64,000 bases of DNA from contig NZ_FOOR01000015.1 in assembly GCF_900113255.1 (NCBI RefSeq), forward strand, positions 21,271 through 85,270. The letters are read 5' to 3'. The notes beneath the pieces were generated by a model, which saw only the letters and a program-made list of their open reading frames with translations, was not told where the DNA came from and searched no databases. Below, piece by piece: positions 1-8,581 of this stretch (positions within the stretch are counted from its first letter, which is position 1; the number at the start of each line of letters is the position of its first letter). Position numbers and translations under genes: made by a program. The stretch is from Novosphingobium sp. CF614. Lineage in GTDB: Bacteria; Pseudomonadota; Alphaproteobacteria; Sphingomonadales; Sphingomonadaceae.

Positions 1-95
1 TCGCCCGGAATGATGCGGCCGAGCGGCAGCAGTTCCTTCGGCGTGGGCGCCGGCGCCCGCGCGCGAAGCCGTTCCTTGACGAGTACCTGCCCCAT
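1..95 (-). CDS. ccrM: N-terminus of probable CcrM-type adenine DNA methyltransferase (partial)
   Basis: Thirty-one codons run leftward off the window edge from an ATG at 95-93. The peptide starts MGQVLVKERLRAR and reaches LPLGRIIPG, which resembles the segment just before the first methylase motif in CcrM proteins. CcrM methylates the adenine of GANTC and marks replication state in alphaproteobacteria. Two pieces of context support the call: rnhB lies directly upstream on the same strand, as in Caulobacter and relatives, and the 233-bp gap contains eight GANTC sites. No catalytic motif lies inside the window, so another methylase or an unrelated protein is possible. Confidence 0.6.
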   Translation of the reverse strand, partial: MGQVLVKERLRARAPAPTPKELLPLGRIIPG

Positions 96-145
96 GATCG
101 CTCCGATGAAACCGTGACTGCACAATTTTGATTTGACGCCATGGT

Positions 146-320
146 GAGTCCTCGCGGACTCCACGTCAAGCCGCGACTCGCAGGAAATCCTGGCGATTCC
201 GGAATCCATTCGGCGGAACAAAACGAATCCGGCACAAGATGTCGAGTTGCCGGCGTCCGGGGGAACTCAAGATATGGGGGCTGTTACCCGCCGGACTCGG
301 TCGAAATTTATTATCGAGTC
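146..320. promoter_or_regulatory. Cluster of eight GANTC sites upstream of the probable ccrM
   Basis: GANTC occurs at 146, 157, 175, 195, 202, 225, 294 and 316 (first base of each). By chance about 0.7 site is expected in 175 bp. The first two lie in a small inverted repeat (146-161). The cluster fills the gap between the rnhB stop codon and the putative ccrM start, so it probably contains the ccrM promoter or leader. Methylation-dependent control of ccrM through GANTC sites is known in Caulobacter; control here is inferred. No other gene is seen in 96-328. Confidence 0.6.
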
Positions 321-328
321 GCTGCCGC

Positions 329-961
329 CTACAGCAACCGCAGCTGCGCGACCGGAGCGAAGCTGCGGCGGTGATGCCGGCTCGGGCCATGGCGGCGCAA
401 CGCTTCGAGGTGTTCGCGCGTGCCGTAGCCGGCATTGCGTTCCCAGCCATAGTGCGGATGCGCCTGCGCCAGTTCGCGCATCATCCGGTCACGATGCTCC
501 TTCGCCACAATTGAGGCGGCCGAGATGCAGGGCTCGATCGCATCGCCGCCGACGATCGCCCGGGCATTCCAGCGCCACTCGGCAGTGCGTCCGTGCGGGG
601 TAAGGTTGCCGTCGACCAGCACTTGCGCCGGCTCCTCTCCGAGCTGGCCGCACAGCGACAGGACCGCGCGGGTCATCGCCAGCATGGTCGCGCCGAAGAT
701 GTTGAGGCGGTCTATCTCCTCCACCTCGCACACGCCCACCGCCCAGCGGCAGCGCCGCTTGATCGTCGCTTCCAGTTCGGCCCGGCGCGCCTTCGAGAGC
801 TTCTTGGAATCGTCGAGCCCGGAAGGCCGGGGCTTGCACAGCACCACAGCCCCCGCCACAACCGGCCCGGCGAGGGGCCCACGGCCCGCTTCGTCGACGC
901 CGACGACGAGGCCTTCCACACGCGGGGCACCGGACCGGATAACGAGCGTTGAGACCGACAT
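329..961 (-). CDS. rnhB: Ribonuclease HII
   Basis: RNase HII cleaves the RNA strand of RNA/DNA hybrids and starts removal of single ribonucleotides misincorporated into DNA. The 210-residue product has the family start motif GVDEAGRGPLAGPVV near residue 20, which carries the first acidic metal ligands (DEAGRG). Further in are the conserved DSKKL segment and a late acidic motif in VLVDGN. Its length is normal for the family. The ATG at 961-959 is chosen because the reading frame upstream does not look like RNase HII. This ATG overlaps the ATG of the divergent sugar dehydrogenase gene in one CATG. A shorter GTG start just before VDEAGRG is possible. The gene probably precedes ccrM in an operon. 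Confidence 0.95.
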   Translation of the reverse strand: MSVSTLVIRSGAPRVEGLVVGVDEAGRGPLAGPVVAGAVVLCKPRPSGLDDSKKLSKARRAELEATIKRRCRWAVGVCEVEEIDRLNIFGATMLAMTRAVLSLCGQLGEEPAQVLVDGNLTPHGRTAEWRWNARAIVGGDAIEPCISAASIVAKEHRDRMMRELAQAHPHYGWERNAGYGTREHLEALRRHGPSRHHRRSFAPVAQLRLL

Positions 962-2138
962 GACCTTGCGATTCTTCCTTCCCTTCGTATCCTCGCTCGC
1001 CATCGCGGTCGCAAGCTGCGGCCATGCCGCATCGGGGGAAAAGGCCGACGCCGCATCGTCGCCGGACGAACCCTTCAAGGTCGAGCGGGTGGCGGGGTTC
1101 GACGAGCCCTGGGCCATGGATTTCGACCAAGGCACCGGCATCCTGTTCGTCACCGAGAAGAAGGGCAGCATCCGCTATCGCATGCCGGACGGGCGGATCG
1201 GCGTGGTAACCGGCGTTCCCAAGGTCGAGTATGGCGGCCAGGGCGGACTTGGCGACTTCATCTTCGCGCCGGGGCAGACCGGCGCCACGCTGGACCGCCG
1301 CGTGGTCTATCTCAGCTGGGCGGAAGCCGGCACCAGGGACACGCGCGGCGCGGCGGTCGGCCGGGCGGATCTGGCCTGCCTGGCCCGGACGAGCTGCAAG
1401 CTGGAAAACCTCAAGGTCATCTGGCGGCAGCAGCCCAAAGTCACCGGACGCGGCCACTATGCGCACCGCCTGGCCTTTTCGCCCGACGGCAAGTACCTGT
1501 TCGTCAGTTCGGGCGAGCGGCAGAAATTCACCCCGGCGCAGGACCTAGGCACCAATCTCGGCAAGATCGTGCGCCTGCTGCCTGACGGCAGACCCGCCCC
1601 CGGCAATCCCTATGCCGACAAGCCTTCGCCCACCAACCAGATCTGGACTTACGGCCACCGCAACGTGCTCGGCCTCGCCTTCGATGCCGAGGGCCGGCTC
1701 TGGGGTCTCGAACACGGGCCGGCGGGCGGCGACGAACTCAACCTCATCGAGCCGGGCAGGAACTATGGCTGGCCGCTGGTCTCGAACGGCGATCATTACG
1801 ACGGCAGGCCGATCCCGCGCCACGCCGCTCGCCCGGACCTTGCCGCCCCGGCGATCAGCTGGAATCCGGTAATCGCCCCGGGTGACTTCATCTTCTACAG
1901 CGGCGATCGGTTTCCCGCGTGGAAGGGCCAGGCGCTGATCGCCTCGTTCGCGGTTCCAGGCCTCGTGCGCGTGCGCATCGACGGGGCCAAGGGCGTGGAG
2001 GAAGCTCGCTATCCATTCGACAACCGCATCCGCGAAATCGAGCAGGGCCCGGACGGCACGATCTGGCTGCTGGAAGACGGCGCGGCTCCGCAAAGCGGCC
2101 ACCTGCTCAGGCTGGTGCCATCGGCACCCGCGAATTGA
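960..2138 (+). CDS. PQQ-dependent sugar dehydrogenase (GSDH family) lipoprotein
   Basis: The 392-residue protein belongs to the soluble glucose/sorbosone dehydrogenase family, six-bladed propellers that oxidise aldoses with PQQ in the periplasm. An N-terminal hydrophobic signal ends in a lipobox (V-A-S-C, Cys20), so the protein should be anchored to a membrane outside the cytoplasm. Family motifs include GFDEPWAMDF at the start of the mature part, a GHYAHRL segment, the PQQ-pocket-like WTYGHRNVLGLAFD and the EHGPAGGDELN motif. The ATG at 960 overlaps the rnhB start. The natural sugar substrate cannot be told from sequence. The next gene follows after 50 bp and is probably unrelated in function. 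Confidence 0.88.
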   Translation: MTLRFFLPFVSSLAIAVASCGHAASGEKADAASSPDEPFKVERVAGFDEPWAMDFDQGTGILFVTEKKGSIRYRMPDGRIGVVTGVPKVEYGGQGGLGDFIFAPGQTGATLDRRVVYLSWAEAGTRDTRGAAVGRADLACLARTSCKLENLKVIWRQQPKVTGRGHYAHRLAFSPDGKYLFVSSGERQKFTPAQDLGTNLGKIVRLLPDGRPAPGNPYADKPSPTNQIWTYGHRNVLGLAFDAEGRLWGLEHGPAGGDELNLIEPGRNYGWPLVSNGDHYDGRPIPRHAARPDLAAPAISWNPVIAPGDFIFYSGDRFPAWKGQALIASFAVPGLVRVRIDGAKGVEEARYPFDNRIREIEQGPDGTIWLLEDGAAPQSGHLLRLVPSAPAN

Positions 2139-2188
2139 CCCGCGAATTGAATCGACAAAGGAGGGCGCCGCTCCTATCGGCGCGCGCC

Positions 2189-2719
2189 ATGTCCCTTTCA
2201 TCCCCCGCCTCCGCGACGCTGATCCCGCTCGACAACGTCGATCCCACCCTGGTGGAGCAGCTGCTCGACCGCGCGTTCGAGCCGGAGCGTCATACCCGCA
2301 CCGCTTACAAGGTGCGTGAAGGGATGGACTGGCTACCGGGCCTGAGCTTCGCCGCGCTCGACGCGGACGAGATGCTGGTCGGCACGATCCAGTGCTGGCC
2401 GGTGGCGGTGACCGATCCGGCGGGGCGGCCGCATCCGATGATAATGGTCGGCCCGGTCGCGGTGCTGCCCGACCACCAGGGCCAGGGATACGGCCAGGCG
2501 CTGATGTCGGCCAGCATCGCCGGGATCGATTCGCGCGCGCCGCTGCCGCAGGTGATGATCGGCGATCCTGAGTACTACGGCCGGTTCTGGGGCTTTTCCA
2601 ACGAACGTACCGCCGGCTGGGATCTGCCCGGGCCGTTCGAGCGCCGCCGCCTGCTGGTGCGCTGCGAGAATCCGGCGGTGCTTCCCGAAGCAGGCGTGCT
2701 CGGTCCCTGGCAGGGGTAA
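2189..2719 (+). CDS. GNAT-family N-acetyltransferase
   Basis: This 176-residue protein transfers an acyl group from acyl-CoA to an unknown substrate. The acetyl-CoA binding motif A is visible at about residues 93-106 as VAVLPDHQGQGYGQAL, matching the Q/R-x-x-G-x-G/A loop. It is followed by the typical late YYGRFWGF segment, which closely resembles the YhbS-like subgroup (COG3153). The ATG at 2189 is the first start giving a GNAT-like N-terminus. It stands alone between the sugar dehydrogenase and the DUF1285 gene. The substrate is not predictable. Confidence 0.88.
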   Translation: MSLSSPASATLIPLDNVDPTLVEQLLDRAFEPERHTRTAYKVREGMDWLPGLSFAALDADEMLVGTIQCWPVAVTDPAGRPHPMIMVGPVAVLPDHQGQGYGQALMSASIAGIDSRAPLPQVMIGDPEYYGRFWGFSNERTAGWDLPGPFERRRLLVRCENPAVLPEAGVLGPWQG

Positions 2720-2778
2720 ACCACCCGCCCGCGCAACTGGAACTTGGCGCGGGCGGCCCTATCTGGCATCGCGAGACG

Positions 2779-3324
2779 ATGCCTTACGAACCGCCCCCCG
2801 ATCTTGCCGGACTCTCGCTTGCCGAAGTGGCTGACCTGGTCGCGGCGCGCCGGCTGCCGCCGGTCTCGCAATGGACCCCGCAGGCGACCGGCGACAGCGA
2901 GATGTGCATCGCCGCCGATGGGCGCTGGTTCCATCAGGGCGGCGAGATCCGCCGCCCGGCGATGGTGCGCGCCTTCGCCGCGCTGCTGACGCGCGATCCG
3001 GACGGACGACACTGGCTGCTGACGCCCGCGCAGAAGCTCGCGATCGCGGTAGAGGACGCCGCCTTCATCGCCGTGGATGTCAAGCAGGCCGGGGATTCGC
3101 TGGTGTTCCGCCTCAATACCGACGATCTGGTCATCGCCGGGCCGGATCATCCGATCCGCGCCGCCGGCGATCCCGACACGCCGGCGCTCTACCTGGGGGT
3201 GCGCCATGGGACCGAGGCCCGGCTCAACCGCAGCACCTACGGCCAGCTGGCGGAGATCGCGCTGGAGGGCGGCGATCTTTCGGTAAGCAGCCAGGGCGCG
3301 CGCTTTTCGCTCCTGCCGGCATGA
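2779..3324 (+). CDS. DUF1285 family protein
   Basis: The 181-residue cytoplasmic protein matches DUF1285 in length and in its segments: an early PPVSQW, a central GRWFHQGGEI with RRPAMVRAFAALL, and WLLTPAQKLAIAVEDAAF. The biochemical role of the family is not established. It starts a four-gene run: its stop codon overlaps the next ATG by 4 bp (ATGA at 3321), so it is translationally coupled to the CoA pyrophosphatase and probably cotranscribed with cca. This grouping is common in alphaproteobacteria. Confidence 0.9.
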   Translation: MPYEPPPDLAGLSLAEVADLVAARRLPPVSQWTPQATGDSEMCIAADGRWFHQGGEIRRPAMVRAFAALLTRDPDGRHWLLTPAQKLAIAVEDAAFIAVDVKQAGDSLVFRLNTDDLVIAGPDHPIRAAGDPDTPALYLGVRHGTEARLNRSTYGQLAEIALEGGDLSVSSQGARFSLLPA

Positions 3325-3926
3325 GCGCGCTGTTCGAACACGTCACCCGCCGTTTCGAGAACGGGCACGCCAAGGCGCCGGCCACCTTGTGGACCGACCC
3401 GCGCGTCCAGGCGATCGAGACGTTCAAGCCCGCCGCCGTGCTGATCGCCATCACAGAGCGCGAACGGCCGGGCATGCTGCTGCTGCACCGGCCTTCCACC
3501 ATGCGCGCGCATCCGGGGCAGATCGCCTTGCCCGGCGGCCGCGTCGATCCGGGCGAAACCGCCGTGGAAGCGGCACTGCGCGAAGCGAACGAGGAACTCG
3601 GCATCCCGCCGGGACAGGTGCGCGTGGTCGGCGTCAGCGATCGCTACCGCACCGGCAGCGGCTATGACATCACGCCGGTGGTGGCGGTGATCCCGCCGGA
3701 CCTCAAGATTCGCCCGAACCCCGCCGAAGTCGCCCAATGGTTCGAAGCGCCGGTCGATTTCGTGCTCGATCCCGCCAACCAGCTGACACGCACCATCGAC
3801 CATGGGGATCATCAGCACCACGTGGTCGAGATCACCTGGTCCGACGGGCGGCAGGACCATGTCATCTGGGGCGTGACCGGGGCGATCCTGCGCAATCTCT
3901 CGCACAGGCTGGACTGGCGTGGCTGA
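3321..3926 (+). CDS. Nudix CoA pyrophosphatase (NudL-like)
   Basis: The 201-residue enzyme should hydrolyse CoA or oxidised CoA to phosphopantetheine and 3',5'-ADP, as known for the NudL/UPF0035 group. The group signature is present around HRPSTMRAHPGQIALPGGR, immediately followed by the Nudix box GGRVDPGETAVEAALREANE with the REANEELGI helix that binds divalent metal. Length is typical. It overlaps the DUF1285 gene by 4 bp and the next gene (cca) by 8 bp, so all three are likely made from one transcript. Confidence 0.93.
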   Translation: MSALFEHVTRRFENGHAKAPATLWTDPRVQAIETFKPAAVLIAITERERPGMLLLHRPSTMRAHPGQIALPGGRVDPGETAVEAALREANEELGIPPGQVRVVGVSDRYRTGSGYDITPVVAVIPPDLKIRPNPAEVAQWFEAPVDFVLDPANQLTRTIDHGDHQHHVVEITWSDGRQDHVIWGVTGAILRNLSHRLDWRG

Positions 3927-5091
3927 ACGGCTCGACGCGCCCTGGATGCACCGCCCGGACATGGCGCGGCTCGTCGGCGCGCTCGGCGCGGGCAATGCCC
4001 GCTTCGTGGGCGGCGCGGTGCGCGACACGCTGCTTGGCCTGCCGGTCAAGGACATCGACATGGCGACGGTGCTGAAGCCCCAGGAGGTGATCGCCCGCCT
4101 TGACGCGGCGGGCATCCGCAATGTCCCGACGGGCCTCGCCCATGGCACGATCACCGCGGTTCTCCCCGGCGGGCCGGTGGAGATCACCACCTTGCGCCAT
4201 GACGTCAGCACCGATGGGCGCCGGGCCACGATAGCCTTCGCCGACGACTGGCGCGACGACGCGGCGCGGCGGGACTTCACCATCAACGCGCTCTACGCCG
4301 ATCCCGCCAGCGGCGAGATCTTCGACTGGTTCGGCGGGCGGGAGGATCTGGAACGCCGCCGCGTCCGCTTCATCGGCGATGCCCGCCAGCGCATCCGCGA
4401 GGACCATCTGCGCATCCTGCGCTACTTCCGGTTCCAGGCCAGATTCGGATCGCAACCCGCTGACGATGAAGCGGAAAACTCCTGCGCCGAGCTTGCGCCG
4501 ATGCTCAAGGGCCTCTCGCGCGAGCGGATCGGCATGGAGACGATGAACCTGCTTGGCCTGCCCGACCCCGCCCCCACCGTGCGGCGCATGGCCGAGGTTG
4601 GCGTGCTGGCGGTGGTCCTGCCCGAAGCCGATCCGGACGCGCTGCCCGCACTGGTCGAGACCGAACGCGTGCAGGGTGTGCCGCCGGACGCCCTGCGCCG
4701 GCTCGCCGCCCTGCTCCCCGCGCAAATCTCGATCGCCGAACAGGTGGCCGCGCGCTTCCGCCTTTCCGCCGCGCAGAAGAAGCGCCTTGCCGCAGCGGCG
4801 GCGCGGGACGGGGAACCCGGTGACGCCCGCGTTCTGGCCTACCGCCTCGGCCGCGACGGCTCGCTCGACCGCTTGCTGCTGGCGGGAGCGGATGTCTCGC
4901 CGCTGCACGGTTGGGACATTCCGGCGTTTCCGCTGAAGGGCGGCCGGATCGTCGCGCGCGGGGTCGGCGCCGGGCCCGAGGTCGCGCGCATCCTGCGCCG
5001 TGTCGAGGATCGCTGGGTGGCCGAAGGCTTCCCCGACCAAAGCCGCGTCGATGCCCTCCTCGACGCGGAACTGGAAGGCCGCATGGCATGA
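3919..5091 (+). CDS. cca: CCA tRNA nucleotidyltransferase
   Basis: The 390-residue protein adds or repairs the 3' CCA of tRNAs. The class II nucleotidyltransferase head is clear: FVGGAVRDTLLG near residue 31, then KDIDMAT with the two catalytic aspartates, and a RRDFTINALYAD motif. The ERRRVRFIGDARQRIREDHLRILRYFRF region is the ATP/CTP-binding neck (cited only in part here). The start is GTG at 3919, inside the end of the Nudix gene; ATG codons a few residues later are alternatives. The encoded tRNA-Arg in this window already carries its CCA, so the enzyme probably acts mainly in repair or on tRNAs lacking it. Confidence 0.95.
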   Translation: MAERLDAPWMHRPDMARLVGALGAGNARFVGGAVRDTLLGLPVKDIDMATVLKPQEVIARLDAAGIRNVPTGLAHGTITAVLPGGPVEITTLRHDVSTDGRRATIAFADDWRDDAARRDFTINALYADPASGEIFDWFGGREDLERRRVRFIGDARQRIREDHLRILRYFRFQARFGSQPADDEAENSCAELAPMLKGLSRERIGMETMNLLGLPDPAPTVRRMAEVGVLAVVLPEADPDALPALVETERVQGVPPDALRRLAALLPAQISIAEQVAARFRLSAAQKKRLAAAAARDGEPGDARVLAYRLGRDGSLDRLLLAGADVSPLHGWDIPAFPLKGGRIVARGVGAGPEVARILRRVEDRWVAEGFPDQSRVDALLDAELEGRMA

Positions 5092-5101
5092 GCCGCAGCC
5101 C

Positions 5102-5758
5102 GTGAGCCTCGTGGAACTCGGCGGCCTGCTGTCCGATCAGCCGCTGCTGGCGCTGACGATCGCCGCCATCCTGCTCGCGGTGCTGGCGGGCATGCTTTCC
5201 GGCAGTCGTCCACGGCTCGGCCAGGCGATGCGGAGCGCCGCCTATCTTGGCCTCGTCGCGGCGCTGCTGCTGACGGTGGCGCAACTGGCCGGGCACAACG
5301 ACCGCTCCGAAGCCGCGTTCTGGCTCGACCGGACCCGGCCCGCTGCAGTCGAGGGCGACGAAACCGTCATCTCGATGCGAAGCGACGGCCATTTCTGGGT
5401 AGAGGCGCGGTTGAACGGCGCTCCCGTCGAGTTCCTGATCGATACCGGCGCGACTTATACCGGCGTCTCACAGGCGATGGCGGCGCGGGCCGGCCTGCTG
5501 CCGGACGAGGGCGACCGGGGCATGATCCTCGACACGGCCAACGGACCCATCGTCGCCCGCCGCGCGACCGCGGATTCGCTCCGCTTCGGCGGAATCGAAG
5601 CGAACGGCCTCACGATCGCCATCGCGCCGGACAGCGAATCCGAAACCAACGTCATCGGCATGAACCTGCTGTCGCAGCTGGCCAGCTGGCGGGTCGAGGG
5701 CGGCCGGCTGATCCTGGTGCCACGCCGGCCAGGCTCAAGAAAAGGACCCGAAATCTGA
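5102..5758 (+). CDS. Membrane-anchored retropepsin-like aspartyl protease (TIGR02281 type)
   Basis: The 218-residue protein has two N-terminal hydrophobic helices (about residues 13-31 and 43-58) followed by a soluble domain with a single DTGA motif in EFLIDTGATYTGVS. That pattern is typical of single-domain, dimer-forming clan AA proteases found in alphaproteobacteria. A late NVIGMNLLSQL segment completes the fold. The start is taken as GTG at 5102, 10 bp after the cca stop; no good ribosome site is visible, so the exact start is uncertain. Substrates are unknown. It is the last gene of the run that begins at 2779. Confidence 0.82.
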   Translation: MSLVELGGLLSDQPLLALTIAAILLAVLAGMLSGSRPRLGQAMRSAAYLGLVAALLLTVAQLAGHNDRSEAAFWLDRTRPAAVEGDETVISMRSDGHFWVEARLNGAPVEFLIDTGATYTGVSQAMAARAGLLPDEGDRGMILDTANGPIVARRATADSLRFGGIEANGLTIAIAPDSESETNVIGMNLLSQLASWRVEGGRLILVPRRPGSRKGPEI

Positions 5759-5777
5759 ACAAGACCCGCTAGTCTCA

Positions 5778-5852
5778 TTGACCGGAACTCTTGTACCCCC
5801 CTCCTTCGCCGCCTCGCAACGACGAAGGGAGGAGAGCGAAGGCTTCGATCAA
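5778..5852. repeat. Short hairpin copy of an interspersed inverted repeat
   Basis: The left end TTGACCGGAACTCTTGT and the right end ending in CTTCGATCAA are imperfect inverted copies of each other. The middle is CTCCTTCGCCG against CAACGACGAAGGGAGGAG. The sequence AGTCTCATTGA-CGGAAC at the left also occurs at the element at 14571. It sits between the convergent 3' ends of the protease gene and parC and may also help end transcription. Confidence 0.65.
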
Positions 5853-5864
5853 CCGAATGTGGCG

Positions 5865-8168
5865 TCAGAACTTGTTGTCCCTCGGGAAGCCATTCGGCGG
5901 CAGGCGGCCTGCCGCGCCGCGCGCGACTTTCCACATGACCGTGTCCTTCTCGGTACGCGTGCGACCACTCTCGCCGCCCATCGTCCAGGACAGACCGTCC
6001 TCCAGCCTGAGCGTGATGACGTCGGACATGCCGCCGTCGCGATAGCGCTGGAGTGTAACGCCCTGGCCCTTGGCAAGCACCGGCAGTTCCTCAAGGCTGA
6101 AGATCACCAGCTTACGATTATCGCCCACCACGGCGACATGATCGTGCTCGGGCGGGATCTCGCGCACGACGGCAAGCCTGACGCCCGGCTTGGTGGGCAT
6201 GACCGTCTTGCCCTTGCGGGTCTCGGCCAGCAATTCGTCGGTCTCGGCGGCAAAGCCGCGCCCGATGTTGGAGGCCAGCAGCAGCTGCGCCTTGGGCTTG
6301 TGGACCATGATCGCGACGATCTGCGCCTCGGCATCGATGTCGATCATCGTGCGGATCGGCTCGCCGAAGCCGCGCGCGCCCGGCAGCTTGTCCGCGCCGA
6401 GCGTATAGAACCGCCCGTTGTCGACCGCGATCAGCAGCTTGTCGGTGGTCTGCGCGTGAAAGGCAAAGGCGGGACCATCGCCTTCCTTGAACTTGAAATC
6501 GCCTCCCTTGGCGTCGGCTCCCAAGGCCAGGTGCCCCCTGGCGGCGCGAATCCAGCCGCGCTGCGAGAGGACCACCGTCACCGGTTCCTTCTCGATCATC
6601 GCATCCATCGAGAATTCGACCGTGGGCCGGGCCTGCGCGATCGTGGTGCGGCGGCGGCCGAGCACGGTATTCTCGGCATAGTCCTTGCGCAGGGCGGCAA
6701 GGTCGCGCTTGATGCGGGTGCGTTGGCGGGCCGGGCTGTCGAGCAGCGCCTGCAGCTCCTCCTGTTCCTTCCGCAGCTCCTCGCGCTCCCGGCGCAGTTC
6801 CATCTCCTCCAGCTTGCGCAAGGAACGCAGGCGCATGTTGAGAATCGCCTCGGCCTGGCGGTCGGTAAGGCCGAACTCGGCCATCATCACCGGCTTGGGC
6901 TCATCCTCGGCACGGATGATCTCGATGATCCGGTCGAGGTTGAGATAGGCGATGATATAGCCTTCGAGCAGCTCCAGCCGCGAGGCGATCTTGTCGAGCC
7001 GGTGGCGGGTGCGGCGCAGCAGGATATCGATCTGACTGTAGACCCATTCCTGCAACAGCAGCTTGAGCCCCAGCACTCCCGGAGTTCGATGCGAATCCAG
7101 GACGTTGAGATTCAAAGCGAACCTGCTTTCGAGGTCGGTCAGCCGGTAGACGCTTTCCTTCAGCAGTTCGGGATCGACGTTGCGGCTCTTGGGGACAAGG
7201 ACGATGCGGATATTCTCGTCGCTCTCGTCGCGCACGTCCTCCAGGATCGGCAGCTTGCGGTCGGCGATGAGCTGGGCGATCTGCTCGATCAGCTTGCCCT
7301 TGGCGAGCATGTAGGGGATCTCACTCACCACCAGCTGCCACTGGCCGCTGCCGAGCCTTTCGATGCCGCTGTCTTCCCAGGTCCCGTCGGCGCCCCGCCC
7401 GGTCGAGAAGCGGCCGCGCACGCGAAAGGCGCCCTTGCCGCTTTCGTAGGCAGCGGAAATGGCCTCCGGACTGTCCACCACAAGGCCACCCGTGGCAAAG
7501 TCCGGTCCCTTGAACACATCCATCAGCTGGGCGTGCTCGGCGTGGGGATTGTCGATCAGCATCAGCGTCGCGTCGATGATCTCGGCGACGTTGTGGCTGG
7601 GGATCGAGGTGGCCATGCCCACCGCGATACCGGTGGCGCCGTTCGCCAGCAGGTTCGGGAACAGGCCGGGGAAGATCTCGGGCTCGCTCTCCTCGCCGTT
7701 GTAGGTGGGGACGAAATCGACAGTGCCTTCGTCGAGCCCGGCCATGAGTTGGATCGCGGTCTTGGTAAGGCGCGCCTCGGTATAGCGATAGGCCGCCGCG
7801 TTATCGCCGTCGATATTGCCGAAGTTGCCTTGCCCCTGCACCAGCGGATAGCGCAGGCTGAAATCCTGGGCGAGGCGCACCATGGCATCGTATACCGAGG
7901 CATCGCCATGCGGATGATACTTGCCGATCACGTCGCCGACGACGCGGGCGCTCTTCTTGTAGGCGCTGGCGGGATCGAGCTTCAGCTGCCGCATGGCCCA
8001 CAGCAAGCGGCGGTGGACGGGCTTGAGGCCATCCCTCAGATCCGGCAGCGAACGTGCTGTAATCGTGGACAAAGCATAGACGAGATATCGTTCCGACAGC
8101 GCCGCGTCGAAAGGCGCGTCCACGATCGCGTCGAAGGGATCGGATTGATCGTCGGGAGAAGTCACCAT
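5865..8168 (-). CDS. parC: DNA topoisomerase IV subunit A
   Basis: The 767-residue protein is the DNA-cleaving subunit of topoisomerase IV, which unlinks daughter chromosomes with ParE. The N-terminal signature [17 protein letters not shown] is present, followed by [12 protein letters not shown]. The breakage-reunion region carries [20 protein letters not shown] and [11 protein letters not shown], with catalytic Tyr129. A coiled-coil region near 430-480 and a C-terminal beta-pinwheel follow. Its length fits ParC rather than the longer GyrA, and no GyrA box is seen. The position matching E. coli ParC Ser80 lies in DAS. It starts with ATG at 8168 and is transcribed alone. Confidence 0.95.
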   Translation of the reverse strand: MVTSPDDQSDPFDAIVDAPFDAALSERYLVYALSTITARSLPDLRDGLKPVHRRLLWAMRQLKLDPASAYKKSARVVGDVIGKYHPHGDASVYDAMVRLAQDFSLRYPLVQGQGNFGNIDGDNAAAYRYTEARLTKTAIQLMAGLDEGTVDFVPTYNGEESEPEIFPGLFPNLLANGATGIAVGMATSIPSHNVAEIIDATLMLIDNPHAEHAQLMDVFKGPDFATGGLVVDSPEAISAAYESGKGAFRVRGRFSTGRGADGTWEDSGIERLGSGQWQLVVSEIPYMLAKGKLIEQIAQLIADRKLPILEDVRDESDENIRIVLVPKSRNVDPELLKESVYRLTDLESRFALNLNVLDSHRTPGVLGLKLLLQEWVYSQIDILLRRTRHRLDKIASRLELLEGYIIAYLNLDRIIEIIRAEDEPKPVMMAEFGLTDRQAEAILNMRLRSLRKLEEMELRREREELRKEQEELQALLDSPARQRTRIKRDLAALRKDYAENTVLGRRRTTIAQARPTVEFSMDAMIEKEPVTVVLSQRGWIRAARGHLALGADAKGGDFKFKEGDGPAFAFHAQTTDKLLIAVDNGRFYTLGADKLPGARGFGEPIRTMIDIDAEAQIVAIMVHKPKAQLLLASNIGRGFAAETDELLAETRKGKTVMPTKPGVRLAVVREIPPEHDHVAVVGDNRKLVIFSLEELPVLAKGQGVTLQRYRDGGMSDVITLRLEDGLSWTMGGESGRTRTEKDTVMWKVARGAAGRLPPNGFPRDNKF

Positions 8169-8247
8169 GGCCGGCCAGCCCTAGCAACGCGAGGACCCGA
8201 GCGGAACCGGCCGAACCCGAGTTTTCCGCGATTTCGTTCCGGACCCG

Positions 8248-8580
8248 TCAGCCGATCTGCATGTCGCGCGAAATCCCCGGGATGCGCACTTCGATCCCGT
8301 CGAGCGCCTCGGTCAGTGCGATCTGGCAGGACAGGCGGCTGGTCCGCGCCACGCCGGCGGCCAGGTCCAGCATGTCCTCCTCCTCGTTCGAGGCAGGCCG
8401 CAGCCGGTCGAACCAGCCGGGCGCGACGATCACGTGGCAGGTCGAACAGGCCATCTGGCCTTCGCACGTGCCTTCCAGCGACATTCCGGCATTCTGCGCC
8501 ACTTCCAGCAACCTGGCCCCCGGCTGTGCATGCGCGGTGACCCGCGCGCCTTCGGCCGTAACAAACACTACGCTTACCAA
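8248..8580 (-). CDS. 2Fe-2S ferredoxin
   Basis: The 110-residue protein is an adrenodoxin-type electron carrier. The iron-sulfur ligands are visible in GTCEGQMACSTCHVIV (C-x5-C-x2-C), with the fourth Cys in RLSCQIALT near the end. Adrenodoxin-type ferredoxins serve P450s or iron-sulfur assembly. The best start is TTG at 8580: a strong AGGGAG site lies six bases upstream, and the start is one base past the stop of the cysteine desulfurase gene. Its place behind two desulfurases makes a role in iron-sulfur assembly likely. Confidence 0.92.
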   Translation of the reverse strand: MVSVVFVTAEGARVTAHAQPGARLLEVAQNAGMSLEGTCEGQMACSTCHVIVAPGWFDRLRPASNEEEDMLDLAAGVARTSRLSCQIALTEALDGIEVRIPGISRDMQIG

Positions 8581-8581
8581 T

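Noticed and set aside
7890..7930. Quinolone-resistance change in the ParC DAS motif
   Set aside because: As far as I recall, the DAS form is common in alphaproteobacterial ParC, so it is not evidence of a selected mutation.
5778..8540. A 920-codon open frame on the plus strand opposite parC and the ferredoxin gene
   Set aside because: It is antisense to two well-supported genes. Its His/Gln/Leu/Asp-rich translation has no domain character, and long antisense frames are usual in GC-rich DNA.
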